Shown in pieces: positions 30,788-33,274 of a stretch of 33,274 bases of DNA (its first letter is position 1; the number at the start of each line of letters is the position of its first letter). This stretch comes from Cellulosimicrobium cellulans (GTDB taxonomy: Bacteria > Actinomycetota > Actinomycetes > Actinomycetales > Cellulomonadaceae), in assembly GCF_001722485.1 (NCBI RefSeq), contig NZ_LWGL01000018.1, positions 1 through 33,274 on the forward strand. Direction: 5' to 3'. The notes beneath the pieces are model-generated. The model saw only the letters and a list, made by a program, of their open reading frames with translations, was not told the origin of the DNA and ran no database searches. Position numbers and translations under genes: made by a program.

Positions 30788-32197
30788 CTACAGTCGCGTC
30801 ATCGGGTTCACGGTCGCGCCGTTCACGTACACCTCGAAGTGGAGGTGGCACGCGCTCGACGTCCCGGTGTTGCCCGAGTAGCCGACGACCTGGCCCTTCT
30901 GCACGCGCTGGCCCGCCGAGACGGCGAAGCGGGAGAGGTGGTTGTAGCTCGTCATGACGCTGTCGCCCCCCATGATCCCGTGGTTGATGAGCACCTGGTT
31001 GCCGAGCCCGCCGTAGCGGCGCGCGAACTGCACCGTGCCGGACGCGGACGCGAGCAGCGGGGTCCCGCAGTAGGCGCGGAAGTCCGTGCCGGCGTGCAGT
31101 CGCCAGATGCCGAGCGTCGGGTGCAGGCGCATGCCGTAGTGCGACGTCACGTACGGCACGGCCGTCGGGTAGCCGAGGCCGCCGGAGGGCTGCGGCGCCG
31201 GCGCCGGCGCGGGGGCCGGGGCGGGGGCGCCGCCACCTCCGCCACCACCGCCGCCCTGGTTCTGCTGCTGCTCCTGGCGGCGGCGCTCGGCCTCCTCGGC
31301 GGCCTTGCGGTCGCGCTCTGCCTGCTCGGCGATGATCGCCTGCAGCTCCGACTGGAGCGCGGCCTGGTCACGCTCGTTCTGCTGGAGCTGGGCGAGGGCG
31401 TCGTCCTTGCGGTCCTCGATCGTCGCCTTCTTGGCCTGCTGCTGGACGATGAGGTCCTCGACCTCGGCCTTGCGCTCGGCCGCGGCCTGGCGCGCGGACT
31501 CGGCCTCGACGACATTCTGGTCGGCCTGGGTCTTGAGGTCGGTGATCGTCTCGCGCACCGCCTGCAGCCGCGCCTCGCGGTTGCGCGCGACGGCCTCCGC
31601 CTCCTGCAGCTCCTGGAGCGTGCGGGACTGGCTGCGCGCGGCGGTCGAGGAGACGGCGAACTCCTCGATGAACTCCTCGGTGCTCTGCGCACCGGTGACA
31701 ATGCCGAGGCTCGACACGTCGCCCTGCCCTCGGTAGGCGGAGCGCGCCATCTCGGCGATGCTGGACCGCGCGTCGGCGACCTCGGTCGCGCTCTGCTCGA
31801 TCTCCTGGTTGATCGCCGCTTCCTGACCCATCGCGTCCTCGAGCCGCTGCGCGAGGAGCTCGGCCTCGCGCTGCGTGCGCTCGACCTCCGCCTCGGCGCC
31901 CGCGAGCTCGGCCTGGGCCACCGGCAGTCGGGCCTCGATCTCCTGGAGCTCGACGACGGCCTGCGCGAGGGCGTCGTCGGTGCCCTCGAGCTCGGCCTCG
32001 AGCTGCTCGCGGTTCCCCAGCATCTCCTGCTGGCGGCGCTCGGCCGCCGCGCGGCGGTCGTCGATGTCGTCGGCGCTCGCGCCGGCGACCGTGCCCGTGA
32101 CGAGGACGGCGGTCGCGACGAGCGCCGCGAGGGCGCGACGGGACGTGCGGGCTGCGCTGCGTGCGCCCCGGCGTGCGGGACGGATCGATGAGGTCAT
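30788..32197 (-). CDS. M23 family metallopeptidase with N-terminal coiled coil (EnvC/RipC-like role)
   Basis: A 469-residue exported protein. A signal peptide (ALAALVATAVLVTGTVAGASA) is followed by a long coiled coil (about residues 43-315, Gln/Glu/Ala/Arg-rich), a low-complexity linker of nine Gly and alternating Ala-Pro, and a C-terminal LytM/M23 domain. Zinc ligands are visible in RLHAGTDF (H and D) and HLHFEVYVNG (HxH); SHYGMRLHP is the conserved approach to the site, so the enzyme looks active. It lies one base after ftsX. By analogy with EnvC and PcsB/RipC, the coiled coil is expected to be driven by FtsEX to activate peptidoglycan cleavage at division; this link is inferred from operon order. 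Confidence 0.92.
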   Translation of the reverse strand: MTSSIRPARRGARSAARTSRRALAALVATAVLVTGTVAGASADDIDDRRAAAERRQQEMLGNREQLEAELEGTDDALAQAVVELQEIEARLPVAQAELAGAEAEVERTQREAELLAQRLEDAMGQEAAINQEIEQSATEVADARSSIAEMARSAYRGQGDVSSLGIVTGAQSTEEFIEEFAVSSTAARSQSRTLQELQEAEAVARNREARLQAVRETITDLKTQADQNVVEAESARQAAAERKAEVEDLIVQQQAKKATIEDRKDDALAQLQQNERDQAALQSELQAIIAEQAERDRKAAEEAERRRQEQQQNQGGGGGGGGGAPAPAPAPAPAPQPSGGLGYPTAVPYVTSHYGMRLHPTLGIWRLHAGTDFRAYCGTPLLASASGTVQFARRYGGLGNQVLINHGIMGGDSVMTSYNHLSRFAVSAGQRVQKGQVVGYSGNTGTSSACHLHFEVYVNGATVNPMTRL

Positions 32198-32198
32198 C

Positions 32199-33119
32199 TC
32201 ACACCCTCGTGTGGCGGTTGAGCGTGACGACCGAGGAGATGGCCGCCAGGAGGAACGCGACGCCGACGAGGATCGGCGCGATGGTCAGGACGTCGGACTC
32301 GTCGACGTACGCGACCCACGTCACGGACTGCGACAACCAGTCGGTGACGAGGTACTTCACCCCCACCCAGAGCCCGCCGACGGCGAGCAGCGCGCCCACC
32401 ACCGCGGCGATGGCGCCCTCGAGCAGGAACGGGAGCTGGATGAACAGGTTGGAGGCGCCGACGAGCCGCATGATCCCCGTCTCGCGGCGCCGGCTGAGCG
32501 CGGACAGCCGGATCGTCGTCGTGATGAGCAGCACCGCGGCGAGCAGCATGACCGCGGCGAGGCCGGCGGACAGCAGCGACGCGCGGTTGAGCGCGAGGAA
32601 CAGGGAGTCGAAGATGCGGCGCTGGTCCTCGACGACCTCGACGCCCGGCCGCCCCGTGACGACGTCGTTGACGACCTCGTAGTTCTCGGGGTTGGTGAGC
32701 TTGAGCCGGAAGGACGCCTGCATGTCCTCGACGGTGAGCTGCGTGCCGAGGTATCCGTCCGGGTAGCGCTCCGTGAACGCGGCGAACGCGTCGTCCTTGG
32801 ACTCGAAGTAGACGGTCTGGATCTCGTCGCCGAGCTCGGACTCGAACACGTCCTCGAGCGCGGCGATCTGCTCCGGCGTCGCCTCCCCGCCCGCGCACGT
32901 CGGCTCGGGCGAGCCCGTCGGGCAGAGGAAGACCGAGACCTCGACCTTGTCGTACCAGTCGTCCTTGAGCTTGCCGATCTGCGCCTGCAGGAGCAGGGAC
33001 GCGCCGACGAACGTCAGGGACACGAACGTCACGAGGACGACGGACACCGTCATGGACAGGTTGCGGCGCAGGCCCTGCCCGATCTCGGTGAGGATGAACT
33101 GGAAGCGCACCCCGCTCAC
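32199..33119 (-). CDS. ftsX: Cell division permease-like protein FtsX
   Basis: A 306-residue membrane protein of the type VII ABC family. Helix 1 is in NLSMTVSVVLVTFVSLTFVGASLLL, followed by a large extracellular domain (about residues 50-175) with the FLCPTGSPEPTCAGGE cysteine pair, then three helices (SAGLAAVMLLAAVLLITTTI; FLLEGAIAAVVGALLAVGGL; IAPILVGVAFLLAAISSVV). FLALNRASLLSAGL and MRLVGASNLFIQLPF are conserved FtsX blocks. It transmits ATP hydrolysis by FtsE to the extracellular peptidoglycan hydrolase, probably the next gene. The start GTG 33119 overlaps the ftsE stop by 4 nt. Confidence 0.95.
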   Translation of the reverse strand: MSGVRFQFILTEIGQGLRRNLSMTVSVVLVTFVSLTFVGASLLLQAQIGKLKDDWYDKVEVSVFLCPTGSPEPTCAGGEATPEQIAALEDVFESELGDEIQTVYFESKDDAFAAFTERYPDGYLGTQLTVEDMQASFRLKLTNPENYEVVNDVVTGRPGVEVVEDQRRIFDSLFLALNRASLLSAGLAAVMLLAAVLLITTTIRLSALSRRRETGIMRLVGASNLFIQLPFLLEGAIAAVVGALLAVGGLWVGVKYLVTDWLSQSVTWVAYVDESDVLTIAPILVGVAFLLAAISSVVTLNRHTRV

Positions 33120-33274
33120 TCCCCCGTCCGGACCTGGGCGGCGTGCCGCCGCGCCCGGAGCGCGCTCTCGCGGCGCGGCAGTACGGTGGTGGGCGTGGTC
33201 GCGGGACCGGTCGCCGTCGTCTCCGGAGGAGCGGCAGCGGGGCGCGGGGCGGCCGGGCGGCCGGGGCGCTCCGG
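33116..33274 (-). CDS. ftsE: FtsE C-terminal end (partial)
   Basis: The last 52 codons of a gene entering from the right edge, stopping at TGA 33116-33118. The visible part is a Pro/Ala/Arg-rich tail (PERPGRPAAPRPAAAPPETT) ending VLPRRESALRARRHAAQVRT then GE. None of the ATPase core is inside the window; identity as FtsE, the cell-division ABC ATPase, rests on the 4-nt overlap with ftsX and the universal ftsE-ftsX order. Such a long disordered tail beyond the roughly 225-residue ATPase is unusual compared with FtsE of other phyla. Confidence 0.75.
   Translation of the reverse strand, partial: PERPGRPAAPRPAAAPPETTATGPATTPTTVLPRRESALRARRHAAQVRTGE

Noticed and set aside
31186-31262. CRISPR-like or microsatellite array in the M23 gene
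   Set aside because: It encodes the Ala-Pro and poly-Gly linker between coiled coil and peptidase domain; no spacer-repeat structure exists.

Overview
The window is chromosomal DNA of a high-GC Gram-positive bacterium. GC-rich codon use, frequent GTG starts, tightly overlapping GTGA/ATGA operons and the gene neighbourhoods (murI, MBL hydrolase, rph, rdgB; clpS divergent from pncB; ftsE, ftsX, M23 peptidase, smpB, ssrA) point to Actinobacteria. The overall style fits Micrococcales such as Cellulomonadaceae or Promicromonosporaceae; that rank is an inference from style, not from a search.

Positions 1-11600 are housekeeping. An ABC-F ATPase and a small DUF3054 membrane protein diverge. A long minus-strand run follows: clpS, DUF2017, DUF2243, ctaG, murI and an MBL-fold hydrolase, then rph and rdgB with their own promoter. 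Divergent from clpS is the nicotinate phosphoribosyltransferase gene. A DEAD/DEAH helicase and a DUF3039 gene form another unit.

Positions 11600-19140 form an amino-sugar uptake and catabolism locus on the minus strand: PfkB kinase, ROK repressor with a clear palindromic operator in its own promoter, a lipoprotein binding protein, two permeases, a ROK sugar kinase and nagB. There is no ABC ATPase and no nagA, so the transporter probably uses a shared ATPase encoded elsewhere. A DUF4349 lipoprotein follows on the plus strand.

Positions about 20430-29170 are an accessory island lying between the DUF4349 terminator and the 3' end of ssrA (tmRNA). Its codon use is less GC-biased, it is rich in unknown, small and broken genes, and no integrase is visible. 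It carries a compact two-gene CBASS anti-phage system (CD-NTase with AGS-C domain plus an HNH-SAVED effector of the Cap5 type), a secreted DUF3238-like protein, a 336-residue unknown protein, three very small genes behind a promoter embedded in twin palindromic operators, and a gene under a perfect actinobacterial LexA box. The left edge holds a short sequence resembling a decayed piece of ssrA.

Positions 29179-33274 return to the core: ssrA, a DoxX-like membrane protein, smpB (the tmRNA partner), an M23 peptidase with a coiled coil, ftsX and the end of ftsE. The last three form the cell-division hydrolase-control operon. A repeated theme is a -10 hexamer TANNNT placed 6-7 nt before the start codon, implying leaderless mRNAs for many transcription units.
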